Shown piece by piece: positions 24,662 to 31,726 of a stretch of DNA of 64,000 bases (the stretch's first letter is position 1; each line of letters begins with the position of its first letter). This DNA comes from a bacterium (GTDB taxonomy: Bacteria > Actinomycetota > Acidimicrobiia > Acidimicrobiales > Bin134). The notes beneath the pieces were generated by a model that worked only from the letters and a program-made list of their open reading frames with translations, was not told where the DNA came from and made no database searches. The position numbers and the translations under genes were made by a program. The stretch is from contig JAPOVT010000037.1 of NCBI GenBank assembly GCA_026708015.1, forward strand, positions 28,646 through 92,645. The letters run 5' to 3'.

Positions 24662-25660
24662 ATGAACCGCCAGTGGATCTACGCCACCAGGCCCGACGGG
24701 CCGGTGGGCGTGGACAACTTCGAGTACCGGGAGACTGCCGTCCCCGAACCGGGTGACGGCCAAGCGCTGGCCCGACTGTGCTATCTCAGCTTCGAGCCGG
24801 CCATGCGCACATGGTTGGAGGACTTCATCACCTACATGCCCCCTGCGCCTTTGGGCCAGCCCATGGTGGGACCGGGGGTCTTCCAGGTGGTTGCCTCCAA
24901 CACCTCGGCGCTGAACGAGGGCGACCTGGTCAGCGGCATGATGAGCTGGCAGGACTACGAGGTGGTCGACGGCAACGTCCGGGTGGTGCCACCAGGCACC
25001 CCCATCCCGGTCATGTTGGGCCCGCTGGGAGGCACAGGGCTCACCGCCCACATCGGTCTGCTCGATGTCGGCCGTCCCCAACCGGGCGAGACGGTATTGA
25101 CCTCGGGGGCAGCAGGGGCCACCGGGTCAGTGGCCGCCCAGATTGCCCGCCTCAAGGGCTGCCGTTCGGTGGGCATTGCGGGAGGGACCGACAAGTGCCG
25201 ATGGCTCCTCGAAGAGGCCCGTCTGGATGGAGCCATCGACTACAAGAACGAAGACGTAGGCGCCCGGTTATCTGAACTTTGCCCCGACGGGGTTGACGTG
25301 TACTTCGACAACGTGGGCGGGGACATGCTGGAGACGGTCATGAATCACATGGCCCAAGGGGGGCGAATAGCCTGCTGCGGGGCCATCTCCACCTACAACC
25401 AGGGCCTACGCCGACCAGGGCCGCCCAACATGTTCCAGCTCATCGAAAAGCGGCTCACCCTTCAGGGCTTCATCATGTTTGACCACATGGACCGGGTGCC
25501 CGCGGCCATCGAGGATCTCGGAAAGTGGGTGGCTGACGGAGAAATCACCTTTCAAACCGACATCCAGGAAGGATTCGAGAACATCCCCGCAACATTTCTA
25601 CGGCTGTTCTCCGGCGCCAACCACGGCAAGCAGCTTTTGAAGGTCAGAGATCCAGAGTAG
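24662..25660 (+). CDS. NADP-dependent MDR oxidoreductase, PGR/LTB4DH-like
   Basis: A 332-residue zinc-free medium-chain reductase. It follows the prostaglandin reductase/curcumin reductase pattern: SFEPAMRTWL early, GPLGGTGLTAHIGLL (about 122-136), the cofactor loop LTSGAAGATGSVAAQIA (about 145-161), VGIAGGTDKCRWL, VDVYFDNVGGDML and CCGAISTYN. Members reduce alpha,beta-unsaturated ketones or enoyl substrates with NADPH. A lysine in the second cofactor strand region is consistent with NADPH. It is followed after 11 bases by a crotonase, so both may act on the same enoyl intermediate. Confidence 0.9.
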   Translation: MNRQWIYATRPDGPVGVDNFEYRETAVPEPGDGQALARLCYLSFEPAMRTWLEDFITYMPPAPLGQPMVGPGVFQVVASNTSALNEGDLVSGMMSWQDYEVVDGNVRVVPPGTPIPVMLGPLGGTGLTAHIGLLDVGRPQPGETVLTSGAAGATGSVAAQIARLKGCRSVGIAGGTDKCRWLLEEARLDGAIDYKNEDVGARLSELCPDGVDVYFDNVGGDMLETVMNHMAQGGRIACCGAISTYNQGLRRPGPPNMFQLIEKRLTLQGFIMFDHMDRVPAAIEDLGKWVADGEITFQTDIQEGFENIPATFLRLFSGANHGKQLLKVRDPE

Positions 25661-25671
25661 GGAGAAGCGCG

Positions 25672-26439
25672 ATGAGCCTGGCCATCTACGAATCTGAAGG
25701 CCGAATAGCGGTCATCACCATGAACCGGCCGGAGTCGCGCAACGCCATGAGCCCGGAGCTGTCCGCCGCATTGGGCGAGGCGTTCGACCGGTTCGACTCT
25801 GATGATGAGGTGTGGGTGGCAATCCTGGCTGGCAACGGCCGCGTTTTCTGCGCCGGCGCCGATTTGAAAGCACTTTCTGAGGGCCGGACCGCGGGGATCA
25901 TGCATCCCGAGCATGGCTTCGGCCACTTCTCCCGCCGTCAGCGCACCAAGCCAGTCATCGCGGCTGTGGACCGCCCCGCGGTGGCCGGAGGATTTGAGAT
26001 GGTGTTGGCCTGTGATCTGGTGGTGGCGTCTGCTGATGCCGTGTTCGGATTGCCTGAGGTCAAGCGATCCCTGATCGCATCCGAGGGTGGCGTCAGCCGG
26101 CTTCCCCGTCGCATACCGGTGAACATCGCCATGGAAATGGCGCTGATCGGCGACACCATCGACGTCCATCGGGCCTTTTCCCTGGGTTTGGTAAACGTGG
26201 TATGCGAACCCGGGAAAGCGCTGTCAGAGGCAAAGGCGCTGGCTGAGCGCATCATCGAAAATCCACCGTTGGCAGTCAGGGGTGCTCGCCAAGCCCTGCT
26301 CGATGGATTGGAAACCACCGAAGCCGAATCCTTCAAGATCGCCACCCAAGCCGGGAGAGCACTCTTCGAGACCGAGGACTTCAAAGAGGGGCCCCGGGCA
26401 TTCGTGGAAAAAAGACCCCCGGTGTGGAAGGGCCGATAA
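25672..26439 (+). CDS. Enoyl-CoA hydratase/isomerase family protein
   Basis: A 255-residue crotonase. The family landmarks are ITMNRPESRNAMS near the start, the first oxyanion loop FCAGADLKAL (about 60-69), the second oxyanion loop PAVAGGFEMVLACDLVVAS (about 103-121), and FGLPEVKRSLIASEGGVSRLPRRIP where the catalytic Glu pair is normally found. It ends RAFVEKRPPVWKGR, the usual tail. It hydrates or isomerises enoyl-CoA in fatty- or aromatic-acid degradation. A GGAGAAG ribosome site precedes the ATG at 25672. It is followed after 32 bases by the oxidoreductase gamma gene. Confidence 0.9.
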   Translation: MSLAIYESEGRIAVITMNRPESRNAMSPELSAALGEAFDRFDSDDEVWVAILAGNGRVFCAGADLKALSEGRTAGIMHPEHGFGHFSRRQRTKPVIAAVDRPAVAGGFEMVLACDLVVASADAVFGLPEVKRSLIASEGGVSRLPRRIPVNIAMEMALIGDTIDVHRAFSLGLVNVVCEPGKALSEAKALAERIIENPPLAVRGARQALLDGLETTEAESFKIATQAGRALFETEDFKEGPRAFVEKRPPVWKGR

Positions 26440-26471
26440 GCCGTGTCGAATCGGCCAATCGGGCACAGCCG

Positions 26472-27029
26472 ATGAACGACCAGGCCACCGGGGAGCGGGA
26501 GCTGATGCTCACCGGGATCGGTGGTCAAGGGGTGCAGCTAGCCGCCCAAGTCATCGCCCAGGGCGCGACTGCCGACGGCAAAGAAGTGCTGGTGTTCGGC
26601 AGCTACGGCGGCATGATGCGGGGAGGCAACACCGACAGCACGGTGGTGATCAGCGACCATCCCATCGAGGCGCCGCCGGTGCTGTTCAGCACCTGGTCGG
26701 CCATCTTGATGCACCACCAGTACTGGACTCCGCTGCGGGAGCGCATCCGCGACCACGGTTTGGTGCTGGTCAACACCTCGGTGTTCGAGGACGAGCTGGA
26801 CCAGGATCGCTATCAAGTTGTGGAGGTTCCCGCCACCGATGTGGCCACCGATCTGGGCAACCCGCTGTTGGCCGCCATGGTGATGTCCGGGGTTTACGGG
26901 CGGAGGTCCGGACTGGTGAGCTTGGACGGACTGGTTGAGGGCATGCGCCGCTCGGTGCCGCCCTACCGCAGCCAGCTCATCGAGGCCAATGAGGGTGCGC
27001 TGGCCTCGGGCTGGGAGATGGCGGCGTGA
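26472..27029 (+). CDS. 2-oxoacid:ferredoxin oxidoreductase, gamma subunit
   Basis: A 185-residue gamma subunit of a four-subunit ketoacid:ferredoxin oxidoreductase. It begins with the family signature LTGIGGQGVQLAAQVIA, then SYGGMMRGGNTDSTVVIS (substrate/CoA loop) and LVNTSVFE. Other marks are the VPATDVATDLGNPLLAAMVMSG segment. The ATG at 26472 is chosen because it gives the normal N-terminus. The gene overlaps the ferredoxin subunit start by four bases. Together with the next three genes it makes a complete set (gamma, delta, alpha, beta) that oxidatively decarboxylates a 2-oxoacid to acyl-CoA and CO2 with ferredoxin reduction. Confidence 0.92.
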   Translation: MNDQATGERELMLTGIGGQGVQLAAQVIAQGATADGKEVLVFGSYGGMMRGGNTDSTVVISDHPIEAPPVLFSTWSAILMHHQYWTPLRERIRDHGLVLVNTSVFEDELDQDRYQVVEVPATDVATDLGNPLLAAMVMSGVYGRRSGLVSLDGLVEGMRRSVPPYRSQLIEANEGALASGWEMAA

Positions 27030-27307
27030 GCCCAAGCACCCCGGGAGGCACAGTGACCGTCAGGGGCACCGTGGTCATCGACGTCGAGGCCTGCAAGGGC
27101 TGTGACCTGTGCATCGACGCCTGCCCGCCCCGGGTGCTGGAGATGACCGTCCACGAGGTCAACACCCGGGGCTATCGCTATCCCCGCCTGCTGGCTGGTT
27201 GCACCGGCTGTCAGGCCTGTGCCCAGATATGTCCCGACTTCGTGTTCCAGGTGTACAAGTACGACATACCATTGGATCTGCCGCTCGAGGATCAGGGCGA
27301 ACAATGA
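27026..27307 (+). CDS. 2-oxoacid:ferredoxin oxidoreductase, delta subunit (2x[4Fe-4S] ferredoxin)
   Basis: A 93-residue ferredoxin-like subunit. Two complete cluster motifs are seen: CKGCDLCIDACPP and CTGCQACAQICPD, each C-x2-C-x2-C-x3-CP, so it binds two [4Fe-4S] clusters and passes electrons from the TPP centre to external ferredoxin. It starts with GTG inside the gamma stop region (four-base overlap) and its own stop overlaps the alpha ATG by four bases. The extended N-terminus (about 12 residues before the first strand) is not conserved, so an internal start is possible, but the overlap favours GTG at 27026. Confidence 0.93.
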   Translation: MSPSTPGGTVTVRGTVVIDVEACKGCDLCIDACPPRVLEMTVHEVNTRGYRYPRLLAGCTGCQACAQICPDFVFQVYKYDIPLDLPLEDQGEQ

Positions 27308-28374
27308 GCGACCGGGCGCTGCTAGAAGGATCAGAGGCCATAGCCCGAGCCGCGGTGGCCGCCGGCTGCCGGTTCTTCGCGGGATACCCCATGACCCCGT
27401 TCACCGAGTTGTTGGAGCACATGGCCGCCCTGCTGCCCGAGGTGGGCGGCGTGTGCATGAACGCCGAGAGCGAGTTGGAGGCGGTGGGCATGGCCTGGGG
27501 GGCGGCCACCACCGGTCACCTGGCCGCCACCGGGTCTACCGGTCAAGGGCTGTCGCTGATGCAGGAATCGCTGTCGGAGATCACCAACGCCTGCCTTCCT
27601 CTGGTGGTGTTCAACATGGCCCGGGGGCAGGGCGACTACTTCCAGGCCACCCGCGGCGGCGGCCACGGCGATTACCGCCACATCGTGCTGGCTCCCATGG
27701 ACGTGCCCGAGGCGGTGGAGCTGACCCGTCTGGCGTTCGAGTTGGCCAGTCAGTGGCGCACTCCGGTGATGGTGCTGGGCGACTACTACTTGGCCCACAC
27801 CTACCAGGCGGTTTCGGTTCCCTCCATAGAAGGAGCCGCCCCTGAGTTGCCCAATTGGGCACTGAACGGATCTTCGGGGGGGTCGGGGTCAGCCAAGATC
27901 ATCTCTCCCCTAGGGGGCGGCGTTGAGGGCGAGGAGGGATTCGACTTGGGGGCCCACTACGCGGCGTGTGCGGCCCACATCCAAGAGATGTCTGCCGGAG
28001 TCGACCCGCTGGTCGATATCGGCTTCTGCGATGACGCCGATCTGGTGGTGGCCGCCTACGGATCGGTGGGCAAGTTCGTACGCTACGCCTGCTTGCGACT
28101 GCGCGACGCCGGTCACCGGGTGGGTTACGTGCGCCCCATCACGCTGTGGCCGTTCCCGTCGCAGGCTATGCACAGCGCGGTCGCCGGCGCCGCCAAAGTA
28201 GCGGTGTACGAGCAGAACATGGGCCAGATGGTCGACGACGTGCGGCTGGCTACGCTGGGGGCAGTGCCGGTGGAGTTCATCGGGAGCCCGAGTTGGGATC
28301 ACTCCGGTTTTGGGATCGGACCCGACATCAACGTGCCCGACATCTCCGAACGCATCTTGGAGGCCCTGTCATGA
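27304..28374 (+). CDS. 2-oxoacid:ferredoxin oxidoreductase, alpha subunit
   Basis: A 356-residue alpha subunit. The N-terminal pyrimidine-binding domain has GSEAIARAAVAAGCRFFAGYPMTPFTELLEHM with the conserved G-Y-P-x-T-P element, then NAESELEAVGMAWGAA with the catalytic Glu that activates TPP, and TGSTGQGLSLMQE. The C-terminal domain (about 240-356) includes DADLVVAAYGSVGKFVRYA and VRPITLWPFPSQ. The TPP-binding core is on the beta subunit. The KorA/VorB-type length without fused gamma domain fits the four-subunit form. The alpha stop is embedded in an unusual chain of mini-ORFs leading to beta. Confidence 0.92.
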   Translation: MSDRALLEGSEAIARAAVAAGCRFFAGYPMTPFTELLEHMAALLPEVGGVCMNAESELEAVGMAWGAATTGHLAATGSTGQGLSLMQESLSEITNACLPLVVFNMARGQGDYFQATRGGGHGDYRHIVLAPMDVPEAVELTRLAFELASQWRTPVMVLGDYYLAHTYQAVSVPSIEGAAPELPNWALNGSSGGSGSAKIISPLGGGVEGEEGFDLGAHYAACAAHIQEMSAGVDPLVDIGFCDDADLVVAAYGSVGKFVRYACLRLRDAGHRVGYVRPITLWPFPSQAMHSAVAGAAKVAVYEQNMGQMVDDVRLATLGAVPVEFIGSPSWDHSGFGIGPDINVPDISERILEALS

Positions 28375-28408
28375 AGGGAAGAGGGCCATGAAGGGAGGAG
28401 GGCCATGA
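28371..28408 (+). other. Two tandem six-codon mini-ORFs bridging alpha and beta genes
   Basis: A 17-base sequence, ATGAAGGGARGAGGGCC, occurs twice in direct tandem (28371-28387 and 28388-28404). Each copy starts a six-codon reading frame (MKGRGP, then MKGGGP). The first ATG overlaps the alpha stop, each mini-ORF stop overlaps the next ATG (ATGA), and the second mini-ORF stop overlaps the beta ATG at 28405. Each copy also carries a GGARGAGGG ribosome site. The result is an unbroken chain of four overlapping start-stop junctions. Confidence 0.7.
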
Positions 28409-29193
28409 GCGACGAGCGGATATTCCTTTCCACCGAATCACCTCCACAAGAGCCCGCTGCGCTCGTTGACGACTTCACGCCGTCGCTCATCACCCAGGCC
28501 AACCACCACCTCTGCCCCGGCTGCGGGGAGCCCATCGCCATACGGGCCGCCATGGAGGCCATCGAAGAATTGGAACTGGCCCAGTCCACGATCACCGTCT
28601 TTGGCATCGGCTGCTACACCGCATTTGCCCACAACCTCGACGTGGAGGTGGTGCAAGCCCTGCACGGCCGGGCCCCATCGGTGGCCACCGGTATCAAGCG
28701 GATGCTGCCCGACGGATTCGTGATCACCATCCAAGGCGACGGCGACATGGTCAACGAGGGCCTGCAAGAGGTGCTGCACGCCGCGGCCCGGGGCGAGAAC
28801 ATCACCTGCCTGCTGTTGAACAACGGTGTGTTTGGCGAAACCGGCGGCCAGATGACCACAACCACCACCCTGGGACAGCGCACCAAGACCTCAATCGAGG
28901 GGCGTGATGCCCACCGGCACGGCCACCCGATTCTGCTTTCCGATCTCGCCGCCACCATGGACGGCGCGGCCTATGTTGCCCGGTGTGCGGTAAACAACGC
29001 AGGCAACGTGGCTCGCACCAAGCGCTTTATCACTCGGGCCTACGAGTCCCAGATGGCCGGGGCCGGGTTCAGCCTGGTGGAAATCCTCACCATGTGCCCC
29101 ACCGGCTGGTTCGTCGACACCCTGGAGGGCCCCGACTACCTCCAAGACACCCTCGCCCCGGTTCACAACATCGGCGAGCTGAAAGCCCCCTAG
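28405..29193 (+). CDS. 2-oxoacid:ferredoxin oxidoreductase, beta subunit (TPP-binding)
   Basis: A 262-residue beta subunit. It begins its fold with the family CPGCG motif (HLCPGCGEP, about 36-44), followed by VFGIGCYTAF, ALHGRAPSVATGIKRMLPD, and the TPP-Mg motif GDGDMVNEG ... LLNNGVFGETGGQM (about 112-150). Together with alpha it forms the TPP active site. The substrate may be a branched-chain or aromatic 2-oxoacid, 2-oxoglutarate or pyruvate; the sequence alone does not decide. The start is fixed by overlap with the second mini-ORF and by the ribosome site GGAGGAGGG. Confidence 0.92.
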   Translation: MSDERIFLSTESPPQEPAALVDDFTPSLITQANHHLCPGCGEPIAIRAAMEAIEELELAQSTITVFGIGCYTAFAHNLDVEVVQALHGRAPSVATGIKRMLPDGFVITIQGDGDMVNEGLQEVLHAAARGENITCLLLNNGVFGETGGQMTTTTTLGQRTKTSIEGRDAHRHGHPILLSDLAATMDGAAYVARCAVNNAGNVARTKRFITRAYESQMAGAGFSLVEILTMCPTGWFVDTLEGPDYLQDTLAPVHNIGELKAP

Positions 29194-29196
29194 CCA

Positions 29197-29967
29197 CTAA
29201 TCCAGCAGTAGCTCCCGCAAGGCCTGTCGATGCCCTCCGTCTAGGCCCAAACCGTCGGCCCAGTACTGATCGAAGCTCCCCCAAGTGCCAGCCAATACCC
29301 GCATCTGCTCGGCAAAGTAGTCCTCGTGTACTACGGCCAGCGGCATCATCAGTTCGCCATAGCGGCCGGGAATCACATGCTGGTTGGTCTCCAGGTAGTG
29401 ATCCACCACCTGCTGCTCCGGAACCCCCACGGCCAGCAGCAGCAGGCTGGCCGCCCAGCCGGTGCGGTCTTTGCCCGCGCTGCAATTAAACAACAACGGA
29501 GCCGCTCCCGGTGCCAAAACCCCTCTCACAAACTCACCGAATTGGGACGAGCGCACCGGGTCGCTTACCAATCTCGCCGATGCCTCCTTCATCCACTGGA
29601 AGGCCTTGCCGTTGCCGAATCTCTCTTCTAGCTCATCGGCGCTGAAAGCAGAGAAATTCTCCCGAAGCCCGGACGGGTTCGCAGAATCGGCCATCGGCAG
29701 CGAGACCTGCTCCACCCCGTCGGGCAGTCGGTTGGGGCCTTCTGCGGCAAGATCTCCCCGGTTCCGGAAATCGAAGACCGTTCGAATGCCCAAATCAATC
29801 AACGAGTCCAAGTCGGCGTCGGAGGCTTCAGCCAAGTGAGCCGACCGAAATACCAGCCCAGTGCGCACTTTTTGCCCGTCAACCGTGGTCTGGCCACCCA
29901 GCGTTCGGAAGTTTCGTATGGACTCCACGCCGGGCACCCTAGCCAGGAGACCTCTATCCCCCTGCAT
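29197..29967 (-). CDS. Tyrosine-protein phosphatase (Y_phosphatase3 type)
   Basis: A 256-residue cysteine phosphatase. The P-loop is FNCSAGKDRTGW (C-x5-R; Cys at about 163, Arg at about 169) with the Lys-Asp pair typical of the MptpB/IphP-like group. The N-terminus RNFRTLGGQTTVDGQKVRTGLVFRSAHLAEAS is the family signature, and the general-acid region lies around DFRNRGDLAAEG. Members act on phosphotyrosine, phosphoserine or phosphoinositides. It is a single-gene unit, convergent with the ferredoxin oxidoreductase beta gene (three-base gap), and divergent from the surface-protein gene at 30084. Confidence 0.9.
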   Translation of the reverse strand: MQGDRGLLARVPGVESIRNFRTLGGQTTVDGQKVRTGLVFRSAHLAEASDADLDSLIDLGIRTVFDFRNRGDLAAEGPNRLPDGVEQVSLPMADSANPSGLRENFSAFSADELEERFGNGKAFQWMKEASARLVSDPVRSSQFGEFVRGVLAPGAAPLLFNCSAGKDRTGWAASLLLLAVGVPEQQVVDHYLETNQHVIPGRYGELMMPLAVVHEDYFAEQMRVLAGTWGSFDQYWADGLGLDGGHRQALRELLLD

Positions 29968-29991
29968 TGACTACTTGTGTTTGGAGAATTA

Positions 29992-30020
29992 ATGACATGG
30001 GCGTTTGAAGGGGCTAAAGT
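29992..30020 (+). promoter_or_regulatory. Promoter ATGACA-N17-TAAAGT of the first surface-protein gene
   Basis: The -35 element ATGACA (29992-29997) and -10 element TAAAGT (30015-30020) are 17 bases apart. The second surface-protein gene has the same -35 hexamer, spacing and near-identical -10. Start of transcription would be near 30027, giving a leader of about 57 bases that includes GAGTAGGGGCCGGCC, also conserved in the second gene. Confidence 0.6.
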
Positions 30021-30083
30021 CTGGCCTCAATTATTCCGAGTAGGGGCCGGCCGACACTTGGCTTGGTCCAGGGAGACACAACT

Positions 30084-30629
30084 ATGACCAAGACCAAGTT
30101 GATTTTCGTTGGGCTGGCAGTGGCGCTGGTGGGCTTTTTGTTCGCCGGGTCCGCTTCGGCTCAGGACCAGACCTTGACGGCCAACGGGGACGATCCGCAC
30201 TATGTGGCCGAACCCGGCACTTACGAGATCACCCTGAATGGAGCTGGCTACACGCTCTCGTCAGTGAACTTCGTGACCTGCGGCACTTCTGATATGGATG
30301 CCATTATCGGACCTGCTGGCGGCGCCGGACTGATCGCAGAATGCGGCGGTTTCGGCGCGGCGGTCGATTTGGAAGCAGATGGCACCTGGACCAACACCGT
30401 TGAAGTTGAAATCGGTGAAGCAGGCATCGCCTTTGGGCTGTTCGAACTCCGGACAGACGGTGAAGGCGCATTCGTCCAGGTGATAGTCGATGCGGACATG
30501 GCCATGATGGACGACGACATGCTGGCAGATACTGGCGTGGAGACGTCACTGCTGGTCATCATCGGTGCGGGCATCGCCCTCGCTGGTCTGATGGTGTTTG
30601 GCCTCAGCCGCCGGCTGCGCACCCTGTAA
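30084..30629 (+). CDS. Wall-anchored surface protein with LADTG sorting signal
   Basis: A 181-residue secreted protein. The signal peptide is MTKTKLIFVGLAVALVGFLFAGSASAQ with cleavage after ASA. A beta-rich domain with two cysteines follows (TYEITLNGAGYTLSSVNFV). Near the C-terminus come a short Asp/Met segment (DADMAMMDDDM), LADTG, a hydrophobic helix (LLVIIGAGIALAGLMVFGL) and the basic tail SRRLRTL. LAxTG is the motif used by class E sortases of high-GC Actinobacteria, so it is probably linked to the cell wall. GGGAG precedes the ATG at 30084. It is a paralogue of the next gene. Confidence 0.8.
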   Translation: MTKTKLIFVGLAVALVGFLFAGSASAQDQTLTANGDDPHYVAEPGTYEITLNGAGYTLSSVNFVTCGTSDMDAIIGPAGGAGLIAECGGFGAAVDLEADGTWTNTVEVEIGEAGIAFGLFELRTDGEGAFVQVIVDADMAMMDDDMLADTGVETSLLVIIGAGIALAGLMVFGLSRRLRTL

Positions 30630-30660
30630 CACGTAACACCAACCCCTGATCAAAACACTC

Positions 30661-30690
30661 GGTGCCCCGGGCCTTCGGGTCCGGGGCACC
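30661..30690 (+). terminator. Stem-loop terminator with UUCG tetraloop
   Basis: GGTGCCCCGGGCC-TTCG-GGTCCGGGGCACC folds into a 13-bp stem (one G-U pair) closed by the very stable C(UUCG)G tetraloop. It lies 31 bases after the stop of the first surface-protein gene. Only a short T-run (GTTT) follows. An identical 30-base copy follows the second surface-protein gene. Confidence 0.85.
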
Positions 30691-30730
30691 GGTCGTTTCT
30701 GACCAGGGATGAAATGTAATTGTTAGATGG

Positions 30731-30759
30731 ATGACACAAACGCAATACCGCGCTAAGGT
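30731..30759 (+). promoter_or_regulatory. Promoter ATGACA-N17-TAAGGT of the Asp/Met-rich surface-protein gene
   Basis: The -35 element ATGACA (30731-30736) and -10 element TAAGGT (30754-30759) are 17 bases apart, as in the paralogous gene upstream. The predicted leader carries GAGTAGGGGCTGGCC, conserved between the two. Start of transcription is expected near 30766. Confidence 0.6.
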
Positions 30760-30818
30760 TTCGTAACCTATAGGAGTAGGGGCTGGCCAAATGTCGGCGC
30801 GGCCCAAGGAGCTATGTC

Positions 30819-31652
30819 ATGACCAAGACCAAGTTGGTATTCGTTGCGATGGCACTGGCGCTTGTTGCCTGGGTAGGAGCAAGCGCCGCCACAGCCCAGG
30901 GTGGGCCGACATTGACGGCCGATCCGGCCTATGTGGATGCCGCAGGTGAGCACGAGATTTCCTTGTCCGGAAGTGGCTTTACCGCTGCTTCCCTCAATGC
31001 GACAGCCTGCAACACCGCTGATCCTGATGAGATCACATCAGATAACTTCCTCGCCATTTGTGGCCTAGGTAGCACGGCCACCAACGACGGTGACGGCAAC
31101 TTCTCTGCCACAGTGACTGCGAATGTCCTTGAAGACGGAGTTGTCTTGGTCATGTTTGAGCTGCGGCCAGGTGGCGAGAGCGCGCGGGTTGTTGTGACGG
31201 TCGGTGCATCTGACATGGCTGACGACATGGGCGACGACGACATGGGCGACGACGACATGGGCGACGACGACATGGCTGACGACATGGGCGACGACGACAT
31301 GGGCGATGACATGGGCGATGACATGGCTGACGACATGGCTGACGACATGGGCGACGACGACATGGCTGACGACATGGACGATGACATGGACGATGACATG
31401 GCTGACGACATGGGCGACGACGACATGGCTGACGACATGGGCGACGACGACATGGCTGACGACATGGCTGACGACATGGGCGACGACGACATGGCTGATG
31501 ACATGGACGATGACATGGCTGACGACATGGGCGACGACATGCTGGCTGACACCGGCTCTAACACCCCGCTGTTGGCCATAGTTGCTCTCGCAGTGGTGCT
31601 CGCGGGTGCGATGGTGCTCGGCCTCAGCCGCCGACTGCGTACCCAGCAGTAG
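30819..31652 (+). CDS. Wall-anchored surface protein with 110-residue Asp/Met/Gly/Ala stalk and LADTG signal
   Basis: A 277-residue secreted protein. The signal peptide (MTKTKLVFVAMALALVAWVGASAATAQ) resembles that of the gene upstream. Residues about 28-131 form a beta-rich domain with two cysteines (DEITSDNFLAICGLG). Residues 132-241 consist only of Asp, Met, Gly and Ala in repeats such as MADDMGDDD. LADTG follows at 242-246, then a membrane helix and the tail SRRLRTQQ: a class E sortase anchor. About 55% of the stalk is Asp, so it is strongly anionic; cation binding, buffering or a spacing role are possible, unproven. AAGGAG lies seven bases before the ATG. Confidence 0.85.
   Translation: MTKTKLVFVAMALALVAWVGASAATAQGGPTLTADPAYVDAAGEHEISLSGSGFTAASLNATACNTADPDEITSDNFLAICGLGSTATNDGDGNFSATVTANVLEDGVVLVMFELRPGGESARVVVTVGASDMADDMGDDDMGDDDMGDDDMADDMGDDDMGDDMGDDMADDMADDMGDDDMADDMDDDMDDDMADDMGDDDMADDMGDDDMADDMADDMGDDDMADDMDDDMADDMGDDMLADTGSNTPLLAIVALAVVLAGAMVLGLSRRLRTQQ
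31212..31541 (+). repeat. In-frame degenerate tandem repeats coding the Asp/Met stalk
   Basis: 330 bases built from GACATGGCTGAC, GACATGGGCGAC and GACGAC modules with variable order. The unit is about 12-15 bases, in frame throughout, and uses GAC/GAT, ATG, GGC and GCT codons only. Such a tract should vary in length between strains by slippage. The long open frame on the opposite strand here is a by-product of the repeat, not a gene. Confidence 0.9.
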
Positions 31653-31676
31653 TTCCACTACCTGATCGGAACACTC

Positions 31677-31706
31677 GGTGCCCCGGGCCTTCGGGTCCGG
31701 GGCACC
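31677..31706 (+). terminator. Stem-loop terminator with UUCG tetraloop (second copy)
   Basis: Identical 30 bases to the terminator at 30661, with a 13-bp stem and C(UUCG)G loop. It ends eight bases before the -10 box of the crotonase gene, so it separates the surface-protein transcript from the next unit. Confidence 0.85.
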
Positions 31707-31714
31707 GGTCGTTA

Positions 31715-31720
31715 TAGGGT
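31715..31720 (+). promoter_or_regulatory. -10 box TAGGGT (TATAGGGT), leaderless promoter
   Basis: TAGGGT ends six bases before the ATG at 31727, immediately downstream of the terminator stem. No ribosome site of usual spacing is present. Confidence 0.45.
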
Positions 31721-31726
31721 CAGGCC

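Noticed and set aside
30929..31658. Long open frames on the minus strand and in the +1 frame across the Asp/Met repeat (Met-Ser-Ser or Thr-Trp-rich)
   Set aside because: They are a by-product of a repeat with no stop in any frame; codon composition, start sites and the signal peptide support only the plus-strand frame at 30819.
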